Source: Actinomycetospora sp. NBRC 106378 (lineage in GTDB: Bacteria > Actinomycetota > Actinomycetes > Mycobacteriales > Pseudonocardiaceae). Taken from it: a DNA stretch of 64,000 nt. The number at the start of each line of letters is the position of its first letter. Positions within the stretch are counted from its first letter, which is position 1. The stretch covers positions 48,671 through 112,670 of the forward strand of contig NZ_BSTT01000019.1 of NCBI RefSeq assembly GCF_030269685.1, given 5' to 3'. This document shows positions 45,103 to 53,016 of this stretch, piece by piece. The position numbers and the translations under genes were made by a program. Below the pieces are notes generated by a model. The model did no database searches. It was given only the letters and a program-made list of their open reading frames with translations, and had not been told where the DNA came from.

Positions 45103-46197
45103 GTGCGCGGCTCGACCACCCGGTCCGGCTCCGCCCCGCTGCGCGTCCTCGCGGCCATGAGCGGCGGCGTCGACTCCGCGGTCGCCGCAGCTCGCGCGCA
45201 GGACGCGGGGCACGACGTCGTCGGCGTCCACCTCGCGCTCTCGGCGAAGCCCGCCACGATGCGCGAGGGCGCCCGCGGCTGCTGCTCGATGGAGGACTCC
45301 CGCGACGCCCGCCGGTGCGCGGACGTCCTCGACATCCCGTTCTACGTCTGGGACATGGCCGACCGGTTCCGCGAGGACGTGATCGAACCCTTCGTCGCCG
45401 AGTACGCGGCCGGGCGCACCCCGAATCCCTGCCTCCGCTGCAACGAGAAGATCAAGTTCTCGGCCGTGCTCGACCGGGCTCGGGCGCTGGGCTTCGACGC
45501 CGTGGCCACCGGTCACTACGCGCGGCTCTCCGACGGCGCGCTGCGCCGGGCGGCCGACCCGGACAAGGACCAGTCCTACGTGCTGGGCGTGCTCACCGCC
45601 GACCAGCTGGCCCACGCGATGTTCCCCCTCGGCGACTCGCTCAAGTCCGAGGTGCGCGCCGAGGCCGCCGCCCGGGGCCTGGTCGTCGCCGAGAAGCCCG
45701 ACAGTCACGACATCTGCTTCATCCCGTCCGGCGACACGCGGGGCTTCCTCGCCGACCGGGTCCCCGACGCACCGGGGGAGCTGGTCGACGCGGTGTCCGG
45801 CGCGGTCCTCGGCGGGCACGGCGGCGTGCAGAACTTCACCGTCGGCCAGCGCCACGGCCTCGGCCTCTCGCGGCCGGCCCCCGACGGCCGGCCCCGCTAC
45901 GTGCTGGGGATCGAGCCGGTGTCCCGGCAGGTGCAGGTGGGCCCGGCGGAGGCGCTCGACGTGACGGCGCTGACCACCGAGCCGCCCGTCTGGCACGGCC
46001 CCACGGGGCGGCGCGACGACGTGACCGTGCAGGTCCGCGCGCACGGCGGTCTCGCGCCCGCGTCGGTCGAGGTGCACGACGACGGGCTCGCGGTCACCCT
46101 GGGCTCCCCGTTGCGCGGGGTGGCGCCGGGACAGGCGGTCGTCGTCTACGACGGCGACCGGGTGCTCGGTTCGGCCACCATCGCCGCCACGTCCTGA
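45103..46197 (+). CDS. mnmA: tRNA 2-thiouridylase
   Basis: A 364-residue enzyme using GTG 45103. The PP-loop is [16 protein letters not shown]. The catalytic cysteines are in [12 protein letters not shown] and [16 protein letters not shown]. Further blocks are [19 protein letters not shown] and [13 protein letters not shown]. It adenylates U34 of Lys/Glu/Gln tRNAs and inserts sulfur delivered from the upstream desulfurase. The length fits the family. Translation is likely coupled to iscS, with no separate promoter visible. Confidence 0.93.
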   Translation: MRGSTTRSGSAPLRVLAAMSGGVDSAVAAARAQDAGHDVVGVHLALSAKPATMREGARGCCSMEDSRDARRCADVLDIPFYVWDMADRFREDVIEPFVAEYAAGRTPNPCLRCNEKIKFSAVLDRARALGFDAVATGHYARLSDGALRRAADPDKDQSYVLGVLTADQLAHAMFPLGDSLKSEVRAEAAARGLVVAEKPDSHDICFIPSGDTRGFLADRVPDAPGELVDAVSGAVLGGHGGVQNFTVGQRHGLGLSRPAPDGRPRYVLGIEPVSRQVQVGPAEALDVTALTTEPPVWHGPTGRRDDVTVQVRAHGGLAPASVEVHDDGLAVTLGSPLRGVAPGQAVVVYDGDRVLGSATIAATS

Positions 46198-46215
46198 CGA
46201 CAGGTCAGGGGCCGG

Positions 46216-46278
46216 AGATCCTGTCGCGCCGCGCGAAGCGTTCGCTGAGCGAGCACTTCGCGCGGCCCAACAGGATCT
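46216..46278. repeat. Nested palindrome in the mnmA-PRC gap
   Basis: AGATCCTGT (46216-46224) pairs with ACAGGATCT (46270-46278), and inside this CGCGCGAAG (46230-46238) pairs with CTTCGCGCG (46256-46264). It may end the iscS-mnmA transcript. The 316-bp gap 46198-46513 has no convincing gene; it also holds the 23-bp palindrome at 46393-46415. Confidence 0.75.
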
Positions 46279-46392
46279 TGGGGCACCCTGGCGCGGGGTG
46301 CGGCCGCGAGGCGGGGCGCAACACGATGCTCGCTGGATGCCACGGCCCGACGGCGGGTCCTGTCGCGGCCAGGTGCGTCGGCCCGATCGTCC

Positions 46393-46415
46393 TGTCGTTG
46401 TGAATCACAACGACA
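46393..46415. repeat. 23-bp palindrome
   Basis: TGTCGTTGTGA-A-TCACAACGACA is a perfect 11-1-11 palindrome. A one-base centre is too small for a stable RNA hairpin loop, so a protein-binding site is as likely as a terminator. It lies about 100 bp upstream of the PRC-barrel gene. Confidence 0.7.
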
Positions 46416-46513
46416 AGACGAGGGCCGGTGGGTCGGGGACCACGACAAGGCGTCGGGCTGCCCGGCGCGCGCCGACCCGTCGTCGGGACCCCGGAGCCCT
46501 ATGATCAGCCGCC

Positions 46514-46867
46514 ATGGGCTTCGAGGCCGAGAACATCCGCGACTGGCTGGGCAAGAAGGTCGTCGACCCGAGCGGGTCGAAGATCGGTGACCTCGAGGCG
46601 GTGTACTACGACACCGCCACCGACGAGCCCGCGTTCGTCACCGTGACGACCGGGATGTTCTCCGGCAAGCGGCTGGTCTTCGTGCCGCTGCACGGGGCGA
46701 CGGTCCACCCCGACCACGTCAAGGTCACGGTGGACAAGGACCTCGCGAAGGAGGCCCCGTCGATCGACACCGACGGGGAGCTGCCGGCGTCGGACGAGCC
46801 GGCGATCTTCGAGCACTACGGCATCCCGGCCGCCCCGGGCACCGGCCGGCGGCTGGCGCGGCGCTGA
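46514..46867 (+). CDS. PRC-barrel domain protein
   Basis: A 117-residue protein. The PRC-barrel fold covers about residues 8-75: IRDWLGKKVVDPSGSKIGDLEAVYYDTATDEPAFVTV, then RLVFVPLHGATV. The C-terminus DEPAIFEHYGIP resembles short extensions of actinobacterial stress-associated PRC-barrel proteins. PRC-barrels bind RNA, proteins or pigments; no specific role can be assigned. ATG 46514. No partner operon is evident. Confidence 0.85.
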   Translation: MGFEAENIRDWLGKKVVDPSGSKIGDLEAVYYDTATDEPAFVTVTTGMFSGKRLVFVPLHGATVHPDHVKVTVDKDLAKEAPSIDTDGELPASDEPAIFEHYGIPAAPGTGRRLARR

Positions 46868-46896
46868 CGGACGAGGTCGCCGGTGAGCCTCGCGCG

Positions 46897-47130
46897 GTGC
46901 TGCGCGAGGCGCTGGCGAGCGTCCGGACCCGTCGTCGGGACGACGGCGACCTGGAGCTGACCGGCGACATCGCCCCGGAGCTCGCCGAGACGCTGCTCCG
47001 GGCGCTCGCGCGGGTCGGCGACGAGCTCCGCGAGGACGACGTCCGCCGTGGCGAGGAGCCCCGCAGCGGAGGGCGGTTGCAGGCCGATGCCTTCCTCGCC
47101 CTCCTGCTGCGGGTCACCGATCAGCCCTGA
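46897..47130 (+). CDS. Small hypothetical protein
   Basis: A 77-residue, strongly charged, probably helical protein starting GTG 46897. The middle part ([31 protein letters not shown]) looks like two amphipathic helices. No motif is recognised. It lies 29 bp after the PRC-barrel gene and its 3' end overlaps the convergent rpmJ gene by 10 bp. There is no clear ribosome-binding site, so the call is tentative. Confidence 0.4.
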   Translation: MLREALASVRTRRRDDGDLELTGDIAPELAETLLRALARVGDELREDDVRRGEEPRSGGRLQADAFLALLLRVTDQP

Positions 47131-47243
47131 CGGGCCTTCCACTTCGGGTTCAGCTTGTTGATCACCAGGACCTTGCCGTGGCGGCGCACCACGGACGACC
47201 CCGGCTTCTGCTTCAACGCCTTCAGCCACGCACGGACCTTCAT
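47121..47243 (-). CDS. rpmJ: Ribosomal protein bL36, zinc-independent paralogue
   Basis: A 40-residue protein starting [20 protein letters not shown] and ending NPKWKARQG. The zinc-binding form of bL36 has a CCCH set; here all these cysteines are missing and the pattern [15 protein letters not shown] matches the C-minus paralogue. ATG 47243 is preceded by GAGGAG. It is the last gene of a five-gene minus-strand cluster of alternative ribosomal proteins, which replace zinc-containing versions under zinc limitation. Confidence 0.92.
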   Translation of the reverse strand: MKVRAWLKALKQKPGSSVVRRHGKVLVINKLNPKWKARQG

Positions 47244-47251
47244 CGCACTCC

Positions 47252-47557
47252 TCACCAGCTCGACTTCGTGACGCCGGGCAGGTAGCCGGCGTGGGCGTAC
47301 TCGCGCAGACGGACGCGCGACAGGCCGAACGCGCGCAGGTGGCCGCGCGGCCGGCCGTCGACCGCGTCCCGGTTGCGCACCCGTGTGGCGCTCGCGTCGC
47401 GGGGCTGGCGCGCCAGCTCGGCGACGGCGGCCGCCCGGGCCTCGGTCGACGACGACGGGTGCCGGACGATCTCCTTCAGCTCGGCCCGGCGGGCGGCGAA
47501 GCGGGCCACGGTGGTCTTCCGCCGCTCGTTCGCTGCGATCTTGCTGCGCTTCGCCAT
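47252..47557 (-). CDS. rpsN: Ribosomal protein uS14, zinc-independent paralogue
   Basis: A 101-residue uS14 beginning [20 protein letters not shown]. This long form lacks the CxxC...CxxC zinc knuckle of short uS14; the central region [35 protein letters not shown] and the end [11 protein letters not shown] are typical of the C-minus form. Its start abuts or overlaps the rpmB stop by one base. Expected to be Zur-repressed with its neighbours. Confidence 0.94.
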   Translation of the reverse strand: MAKRSKIAANERRKTTVARFAARRAELKEIVRHPSSSTEARAAAVAELARQPRDASATRVRNRDAVDGRPRGHLRAFGLSRVRLREYAHAGYLPGVTKSSW

Positions 47558-47793
47558 CAGATCCTCTCCCCGCCCCGGCGCAGCCGCGCCACGACCGACT
47601 CGATGCCGTCCCGGTCGACCGTCCTGATCCCCTTCGCCGAGAGCCGCAGGCGCACCCAGCGGTTCTCCGAGGGCAGCCAGTAGCGCTTGGACTGCACGTT
47701 GACCTCGAACCAGCGGGTGGTGCGCCGGTGCGAGTGCGACACGTTCTTCCCGGCCGACGGCCTGCGCCCCGTCACCTGGCACGTCCGCGACAT
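47557..47793 (-). CDS. rpmB: Ribosomal protein bL28, alternative paralogue
   Basis: A 78-residue bL28, [25 protein letters not shown], then [37 protein letters not shown]. Only one cysteine remains (CQVTGRR), so the two CxxC pairs of zinc-binding bL28 are absent. The gene overlaps rpsR upstream and rpsN downstream by single bases. Comparable to Zur-controlled rpmB copies in mycobacteria. Confidence 0.94.
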   Translation of the reverse strand: MSRTCQVTGRRPSAGKNVSHSHRRTTRWFEVNVQSKRYWLPSENRWVRLRLSAKGIRTVDRDGIESVVARLRRGGERI

Positions 47794-48038
47794 CAGCGCG
47801 CCGTGGACGTGTAGGGGAGCAGCGCCATCTCGCGCGCCGTCTTGATCGCCGTCGCGACCTGACGCTGCTGCTGGCCGGTCAGCCCCGTGACGCGCCGGGA
47901 CCGGATCTTGCCGCGGTCGGACACGAAGGTCCGCAGGAGCGCGGTGTCCTTCCAGTCCACCGTGCCGATCCCGCGCGCGTGCAACGGGTTGGCCTTCTTC
48001 TTCGGAGGCCGCCCCACACGGGCCGCCCGGCCGGCCAT
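47793..48038 (-). CDS. rpsR: Ribosomal protein bS18, alternative paralogue
   Basis: An 81-residue bS18 with the core [55 protein letters not shown]. No cysteines are present, in contrast to zinc-binding primary copies in actinobacteria. Translationally coupled to rpmG and rpmB by one-base overlaps. Part of the zinc-limitation set comparable to mycobacterial rpsR2-rpsN2-rpmG1-rpmB2. Confidence 0.94.
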   Translation of the reverse strand: MAGRAARVGRPPKKKANPLHARGIGTVDWKDTALLRTFVSDRGKIRSRRVTGLTGQQQRQVATAIKTAREMALLPYTSTAR

Positions 48039-48202
48039 CAGCGCTCCTCGCGGAAGTCGACGTGCTGCCGGACGCGCGGGTCGTACTTGCGCAGCACGAG
48101 CCGGTCGGGGTCGTTCCGCCGGTTCTTCCGGGTGACGTACGTCGTCCCGGTGCCGGCCGTGGACCGCATCTTGACGACCGGTCGGAGCTCGTTGCGAGCC
48201 AT
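48038..48202 (-). CDS. rpmG: Ribosomal protein bL33, zinc-independent paralogue
   Basis: A 54-residue bL33 beginning [20 protein letters not shown] and continuing [33 protein letters not shown]. The CxxC pairs of the zinc form are missing. ATG 48202 is preceded by GGAGGAG. First gene of the minus-strand C-minus ribosomal operon and divergent from the COG0523 gene, so both share the AT-rich regulatory gap. Confidence 0.93.
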   Translation of the reverse strand: MARNELRPVVKMRSTAGTGTTYVTRKNRRNDPDRLVLRKYDPRVRQHVDFREER

Positions 48203-48215
48203 CACTCCTCCTCCG

Positions 48216-48239
48216 TGTTGGTATCGATTATCATTAACA
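48216..48239. promoter_or_regulatory. Probable Zur box in the divergent rpmG/COG0523 gap
   Basis: TATCGATTATCATTAACA is an AT-rich island in otherwise GC-rich DNA, in the 62-bp gap between two divergent gene sets that are Zur targets in other actinobacteria. Read on the other strand it contains AATGATAAT, resembling Zur half-sites. The dyad is imperfect, so the exact borders are uncertain. Confidence 0.65.
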
Positions 48240-48264
48240 CTAGCCGACCGAGGAGGATTCCCCG

Positions 48265-49506
48265 ATGCAGGACCCGTTGGTGATCGTCTGCGGGGTCGAC
48301 CGCGACGCCGTGCTCGCCACCGGAGAGGCGGTGGCGACGGCCGACCCGCACACCGTGCTCGTGGCCCATGACCTGCGCAGACTCGGCGAGGGCGTGGTCA
48401 CCCGCGCCGTCCGTCGCGACGGTCGGTGGACCGTCTCCGCCCTCGAACTGGCCCACGGGTGCGTGTCCTGCACGCTGCGCGAGGACCTGCTGCCGCTGCT
48501 GATCGCGCTCGCCGCCGATCCCGACGTCGGGCGGGTCGTCCTGCTGCTCGACCCCGGGATGGAGCCCGAGCCGGTCTGCGAGGCGCTCGCCCACGTCGTT
48601 CCCGACGACCGGTCGGGGCCGGTCACCGAGGTCCTCGACCTCGTCGGGGTGGTCGCCGTGCTCGACGGCCCGACCTGGCTCGACGACGCCGGCTCCGAGG
48701 AGGCCCTGGCCGACCGCGGCGCCGCCCTGACCGAGGACGACGACCGCACGATCGCCCAGATCGTGGTCGGGCACGCGGAGTTCGCGGACGTCCTCGTCGT
48801 CGTCGGGAGCCCGGATCCCTGGGAGCGGGTGCGCCGCGACGCGGTCCTCGCCCGGCTGGCGCCGCAGGCGCGGCGGCTCGACGTGCCCGCGGCGGCCGCG
48901 GGCGTCCCGGACGTCACCCCGGTGCTCGGCGAGCTGCACCCGGACGCCCGCCGCGGGGTCCCGGACGACCCGCACGGCCCGCTGCTGCGCGGCCAGCCAC
49001 CGCTGACCCGCGACGTCGGGGTGTCCCTGCTCCACGTCGGGCTGCGCCGGCCCTTCCACCCGGAGCGGCTGCACGAGGCGTTCGACGTGCTGCTGACCGG
49101 CACCGTCCGCGTCCGGGGCCGGGTCTGGGTGGCCTCGCGGCCGGAGCACGCGCTGTGGATCGAGTCGGCCGGCGGCGGACTGCAGATCGGGATGGCGGGC
49201 CGCTGGCTCGCGGACTCCCTGGCCTGGGACGACGTCGACGAGCTCCGCCGCGCGTCCGCGTCCCTGCGGTGGGACGACCGCTGGGGTGACCGGGAGCAGC
49301 AGCTCGTCGTCCTGGTCCACGACGCGGACCCGGCCGAGATCATCGCCGCCCTCGACCTCGCGGTGCTCACCGACGACGAGCTCGCCGCGGGCGAGGAGGC
49401 CTGGCGCGCCTACCCCGACCCGTTCGGCATCAGTCACACCGATCCCTGCGAGGAGCTCGAGGGGCCCGTCGTCGGGAGCGACCAGCAACGAGGAGAGCAG
49501 GCATGA
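48265..49506 (+). CDS. COG0523/CobW-family protein of the Rv0106 type, without P-loop
   Basis: A 413-residue protein. The COG0523 metal-binding block appears as [20 protein letters not shown] (CxxC instead of CxCC) near residue 67. The Walker A expected at the N-terminus is absent: it reads [19 protein letters not shown]. The C-terminal CobW domain is present ([56 protein letters not shown]). Zur-controlled COG0523 proteins are thought to act as zinc chaperones or allocators; this one probably does not hydrolyse GTP. The next gene, bL31, overlaps by ATGA. Confidence 0.88.
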   Translation: MQDPLVIVCGVDRDAVLATGEAVATADPHTVLVAHDLRRLGEGVVTRAVRRDGRWTVSALELAHGCVSCTLREDLLPLLIALAADPDVGRVVLLLDPGMEPEPVCEALAHVVPDDRSGPVTEVLDLVGVVAVLDGPTWLDDAGSEEALADRGAALTEDDDRTIAQIVVGHAEFADVLVVVGSPDPWERVRRDAVLARLAPQARRLDVPAAAAGVPDVTPVLGELHPDARRGVPDDPHGPLLRGQPPLTRDVGVSLLHVGLRRPFHPERLHEAFDVLLTGTVRVRGRVWVASRPEHALWIESAGGGLQIGMAGRWLADSLAWDDVDELRRASASLRWDDRWGDREQQLVVLVHDADPAEIIAALDLAVLTDDELAAGEEAWRAYPDPFGISHTDPCEELEGPVVGSDQQRGEQA

Positions 49507-49754
49507 AGGACATCCATCCCACCTACGGCCCCGTCGTCGTCCGGGACCAGACCAGCGGCGAGACGTTCCTGACCCGCTCGACCGTCGTCGGGACCCGCAC
49601 GCTGCCGACGATCACCTGGACCGACGGCGAGACCTACCCCGTGCTCGACGTCGAGATCTCCTCGTCGTCGCACCCGATCTGGACCGGCACCGCCCGCCCG
49701 GTCGAGCGCGGTGGCCAGATCGAGAAGTTCAACCGGCGGTACGGCCGCCGGTGA
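49503..49754 (+). CDS. rpmE2: Ribosomal protein bL31 type B (zinc-independent)
   Basis: An 83-residue bL31[21 protein letters not shown], then FLTRSTV, DGETYPVLDVEISSSSHPIWTG and GGQIEKFNRRYGRR. The CxxC of zinc-binding bL31A is absent. Its ATG overlaps the stop of the COG0523 gene and its stop overlaps the start of the Cys-rich gene, placing the three in one translationally coupled unit opposite the other C-minus ribosomal genes. Confidence 0.95.
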   Translation: MKDIHPTYGPVVVRDQTSGETFLTRSTVVGTRTLPTITWTDGETYPVLDVEISSSSHPIWTGTARPVERGGQIEKFNRRYGRR

Positions 49755-50092
49755 ACGGCGTCACGGTGGTCGCCTGCGGGGTGGAGGCCTGCCCGCACGC
49801 GGCCGCCTCCCCGCACGACTGCGACGACGCGCTGCGGGCCGCGATCCGCGCGACCCCGCACGGGATCCTCGTGCGGTCGGGGTGCCTGCAGGGCTGCTCG
49901 ACCGGGACGTCCTCGGCCGGGGCGACCGTCCTGGTGCAGCCCTGCGACGTCCACCGTCGCCCGACCGGCCCGGCGCTCGTGGTCGGCCCGCTGCACGAGG
50001 CGGCCGACGTGGCCGAGTGCTGTGCCTGGTTGCGGGCGGGCGCGCCGTCGCCCGCGCCGTCGCACCTGGTCGCGGGAGTGCTCTCCGCCTGA
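49751..50092 (+). CDS. Cys-rich protein, possible thioredoxin-like [2Fe-2S] or metal-binding fold
   Basis: A 113-residue protein starting GTG 49751 inside the bL31B stop. Cysteines lie at about 9, 14, 24, 45, 49, 65, 90 and 91. The stretch ILVRSGCLQGCSTGTSSAG followed by TVLVQPC resembles the second half of thioredoxin-like [2Fe-2S] ferredoxin domains (CxxxC followed by a VVVxP strand). No signal peptide is present. It is the only Cys-rich product in a putative zinc-starvation operon, so it may store, sense or shuttle metal. Function unproven. Confidence 0.8.
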   Translation: MNGVTVVACGVEACPHAAASPHDCDDALRAAIRATPHGILVRSGCLQGCSTGTSSAGATVLVQPCDVHRRPTGPALVVGPLHEAADVAECCAWLRAGAPSPAPSHLVAGVLSA

Positions 50093-50209
50093 TCGCGGCC
50101 TCGAGCCCGTCGCACTCGGCGGCCGTCCGGCGATCCCGGCCGTGCCCGGGGAACCCGCCCGTGACCTCGGGTGGAATGGTCCTCCCGTCGACGGATCGGA
50201 GAGGACGAC

Positions 50210-50950
50210 GTGCGCATCCTGGTCGTCAACGTCAACACGACCGAGTCGGTCACCGCCGCGATCGCCGCGTCCGCCCGGACCGTCGCCGCGTCCGGGACGG
50301 AGATCGTGGGACTCACGCCCCGGTTCGGGGCCGAGTCGGTCGAGGGCAACCTGGAGAGTCATCTCGCCGCGCTCGGGGTCGCCGACGCCGTGCTCCGTTA
50401 CCCCGGGCCGTACGACGCGGTGATCCAGGCAGGCTACGGCGAGCACGGCCGCGAGGCCCTGCAGGAGATGCTCGACGTCCCCGTCGTCGACATCACCGAC
50501 GCCGCCGCGAGCACCGCCCAGTTCCTCGGGCACCGCTACTCGGTGGTGACGACGCTCGACCGCACGGTGCCGCTCATCGAGGACCGCCTGCTGCTGGCCG
50601 GGCTCGACCGTCGCTGCGCCTCGGTCCGGGCGAGCGGGCTGGAGGTGCTGGCGATCGAGCGCGATCCCGCCGCCGCGATGGCGGCGATCGTCGCGCAGGC
50701 GCGGGCGGCCGTCGTCGAGGACCACGCCGAGGTGATCTGTCTGGGCTGCGGGGGCATGGCCGGGCTCGACGAGCAGGTCGCCGCCGCCACCGGGGTGCCG
50801 GTGGTCGACGGCGTCACCGCCGCGGTGACGATCGCCGAGTCCCTGGTCCGGCTCGACCTGCGTACCTCGAAGGTGCGCACCTTCGGTCGTCCGCGGCCCA
50901 AGCGCATCGACGGCTGGCCCTTCCCGGACGGGGGCCGGGACGGGCCGTGA
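50210..50950 (+). CDS. Asp/Glu/hydantoin racemase family protein
   Basis: A 246-residue protein, GTG 50210 after GGAGAGGACG. The family N-terminus is MRILVVNVNTTESVTAAI. Cofactor-independent racemases use a Cys pair, and here the C-terminal Cys is present in EVICLGCGGMAGLDE, but the N-terminal position reads VIQAGYGEHG, where hydantoin racemases normally have a Cys (IACFGD-like). It may therefore be a decarboxylase-like or substrate-binding variant, not a two-base racemase. It stands alone; the substrate is unknown. Confidence 0.8.
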   Translation: MRILVVNVNTTESVTAAIAASARTVAASGTEIVGLTPRFGAESVEGNLESHLAALGVADAVLRYPGPYDAVIQAGYGEHGREALQEMLDVPVVDITDAAASTAQFLGHRYSVVTTLDRTVPLIEDRLLLAGLDRRCASVRASGLEVLAIERDPAAAMAAIVAQARAAVVEDHAEVICLGCGGMAGLDEQVAAATGVPVVDGVTAAVTIAESLVRLDLRTSKVRTFGRPRPKRIDGWPFPDGGRDGP

Positions 50951-50977
50951 CCGGGGCCCGTGTCCCCGTCGTGGTGC

Positions 50978-52375
50978 TCAGGCGTGCGGCGCCCGGGTCG
51001 GTGCGCCCGAGTCCTCGCCGAACCGCCACGGCTGCCCGGTCGACTCCAGCACGGCCATCCACAGGTCGCCGTGCGGGTCGACCTGGTTGCGGCGGCTGAC
51101 GGCGAGGCTCATCGGGATGTGCACGAACCGGCGGCGCACCCGGCCGACCACCATCGCGGTCCGCCCGGACATCGCGGCGTGCACCGCGGCGTGCGAGAGC
51201 CGGACGGTGTAGACGCTGTCGTACGGGTTCGCCGGGACGCTGCGGATGAGGTAGCTCGGGTCGACGTAGCGCACCGAGGTCTCCTCACCGGCGCTCGCGA
51301 AGTGGTCGGTGATGCGTTCGGAGAGCCAGGGGCCGATGTCGGCGAGCTTCGTGTTCCCGGAGGCGTCGGTGCGCCCGACCGCGGGGAGCAGGTCCTGGCC
51401 CGCGCCCTCCGCGACCACCACCACCGCGTGGCCGCGAGTGGCGACCCGCTTGCGCAGGTGCTCGAGCAGCCCGGTCTCGCCGTCGAGCTCGAAGGGCACC
51501 TCGGGGATGAGCACGGCGTCGGCGTCGGAGCGCACGAGCGCGGCGTAGCAGGCGATGAAGCCGGAGTGGCGGCCCATGAGCTTGACCAGCCCGACCCCGC
51601 CCGGGGTGGACTTCGCCTCCACCGTCATCGACCGGATGGCGTCGCTGGCCTCGGCGAACGCCGTCTGGAAGCCGAAGCTCTGGTCGATGAAGGGGATGTC
51701 GTTGTCGATGGTCTTCGGGATGCCGACCACGGCGATCCGCAGCCCGCGCTCCCGGATCACGCGGGCGATCTCCATCGCGCCGCGCATCGTGCCGTCCCCG
51801 CCGATCACGAACAGCACGTTGAGGTGCATCTGCTCGAGACAGTCGACGATCTCCTCGGGGTCCTGCGGGCCGCGGGAGGTGCCGAGGAACGTGCCGCCGT
51901 CGACCGGTGAGTCGCGCACCGACTCCGGCGTCAGCTCGACGACGTCGTGGCCGTAGGAGGAGACGAAGCCCCGGTAGCCGTTGCGGAAGCCGACGACCCG
52001 GCGCACGCCGTAGTGGTAGGTCAGCGTGCGGACGAGCCCGGCGACGACGTCGTTCAGGCCCGGGCACAGCCCGCCGCAGGTGACGATGCCGGCGCGGGTC
52101 TTCGAGGGGTCGAAGTAGATCTGCCGCCGGGGACCGCAGGGCTCGAGACCGGGCAGGTCCTCCAGCGAGACGCCGCGCGCCCTGATGCCGGCGGCCGTGT
52201 CGTCGAGCAGCACCCGGTCGCCGGAGTCGACGTAGTGCTCGGTGGTGCCGCGGCTGGCGTCGAGCAGCGGGGAGAGGGGCGAGGTGATCCGGGCGGGTCC
52301 GAGGGTCTCGATGGCGAGGTCGTCGGCCTTGATGTCATCGGCCAGGCCCGCGTCGTCGCCTGCGGTCGCCGTCAT
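50978..52375 (-). CDS. 6-phosphofructokinase, long form (ATP-type, group III-like)
   Basis: A 465-residue PFK, about 120 residues longer than the bacterial PfkA. ATG 52375 overlaps the stop of the upstream kinase gene. An N-terminal extension (DRVLLDDTAAGIRARGVSLEDLPGLEPCGPRRQIYFD) precedes the core TRAGIVTCGGLCPGLNDVV. The phosphate-binding motif is GGDGTMRGA (Gly at the position that is Asp in pyrophosphate enzymes), while the following motif is PKTIDNDI, with the Lys seen in pyrophosphate PFKs and in trypanosome-type ATP-PFKs. MGRHSGFIA follows. Phosphorylation of fructose 6-phosphate with ATP is the best call. Confidence 0.88.
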   Translation of the reverse strand: MTATAGDDAGLADDIKADDLAIETLGPARITSPLSPLLDASRGTTEHYVDSGDRVLLDDTAAGIRARGVSLEDLPGLEPCGPRRQIYFDPSKTRAGIVTCGGLCPGLNDVVAGLVRTLTYHYGVRRVVGFRNGYRGFVSSYGHDVVELTPESVRDSPVDGGTFLGTSRGPQDPEEIVDCLEQMHLNVLFVIGGDGTMRGAMEIARVIRERGLRIAVVGIPKTIDNDIPFIDQSFGFQTAFAEASDAIRSMTVEAKSTPGGVGLVKLMGRHSGFIACYAALVRSDADAVLIPEVPFELDGETGLLEHLRKRVATRGHAVVVVAEGAGQDLLPAVGRTDASGNTKLADIGPWLSERITDHFASAGEETSVRYVDPSYLIRSVPANPYDSVYTVRLSHAAVHAAMSGRTAMVVGRVRRRFVHIPMSLAVSRRNQVDPHGDLWMAVLESTGQPWRFGEDSGAPTRAPHA

Positions 52376-53016
52376 CGGTCCTCCGGTCGCGTCGGCCCGT
52401 CCTCCGTGACGACGAGATCGGCGCGGGGACGGGTGGTCTCGATCAGACGAGCGTTCGGCTCGTCGACGGCCTCCACCCACGCGACGGCCTCGTCGCGGGA
52501 CTTCCCGAACCGTACGTGGCGCTCGACCAGGCGCATACGCCGCAGGACCTCGTCGGTCCCGTGGAACCATACCTCGTCGAAGCGGGCGCGCACGGCCCGC
52601 CAGGCCGGGTCGTCGACGAGGAGGTAGTTCCCCTCGCTGACCACCAGGCGGCAGGAGGAGGCTACCGGGATCGATCCAGCGATGGGCTGTTCGATCTCCC
52701 GGTCGAAGGCCGGGGCGTAGATCGTTCCCGACGGCGGGTCGCTGACGCGCAGCCGGGCCAGGAGGGCGGCGTACCCGCCGGCGTCGAAGGTGTCCGGCGC
52801 GCCCTTGCGGTCGCGACGGCCCAGCCGCTCGAGCTCGACGTCGGCGAGGTGGAAGCCGTCCATCGGGACGTGCACGGCCTCGGGCCCGAGCGCCTCGACC
52901 AGGGCGAGCGCGAGCGTCGTCTTCCCCGCGCCCGGCGCGCCGGCGATGCCGAGCAGGGCGCGGCGGTCGTCGCGGATCAGCCGCCGTGCCCGGGCGACGA
53001 GGTCGTCGACGGTCAC
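52372..53016 (-). CDS. Nucleoside/sugar kinase of the uridine kinase/PanK-like P-loop family
   Basis: A 214-residue P-loop kinase, GTG 53016 overlapping the upstream stop. Walker A is GIAGAPGAGKTTLALALVEAL, then VPMDGFHLADVELERLGRRDRKGAPDTFDAGGY, IYAPAFDREIEQPIAGSIPV, and VVSEGNYLLVDDPAW, the usual order in YggC/fructose-transport kinase-like proteins. It phosphorylates a small hydroxylated metabolite. Co-translation with the phosphofructokinase gene hints at a sugar substrate, though this is inference. Confidence 0.85.
   Translation of the reverse strand: MTVDDLVARARRLIRDDRRALLGIAGAPGAGKTTLALALVEALGPEAVHVPMDGFHLADVELERLGRRDRKGAPDTFDAGGYAALLARLRVSDPPSGTIYAPAFDREIEQPIAGSIPVASSCRLVVSEGNYLLVDDPAWRAVRARFDEVWFHGTDEVLRRMRLVERHVRFGKSRDEAVAWVEAVDEPNARLIETTRPRADLVVTEDGPTRPEDR

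Noticed and set aside
52372..53016. Possible orthologue relation of the long PFK region to mycobacterial pfkA between gatA and gatB
   Set aside because: The PFK here is a different, longer subfamily and lies before ligA, so the closeness to gat genes is not counted as synteny.
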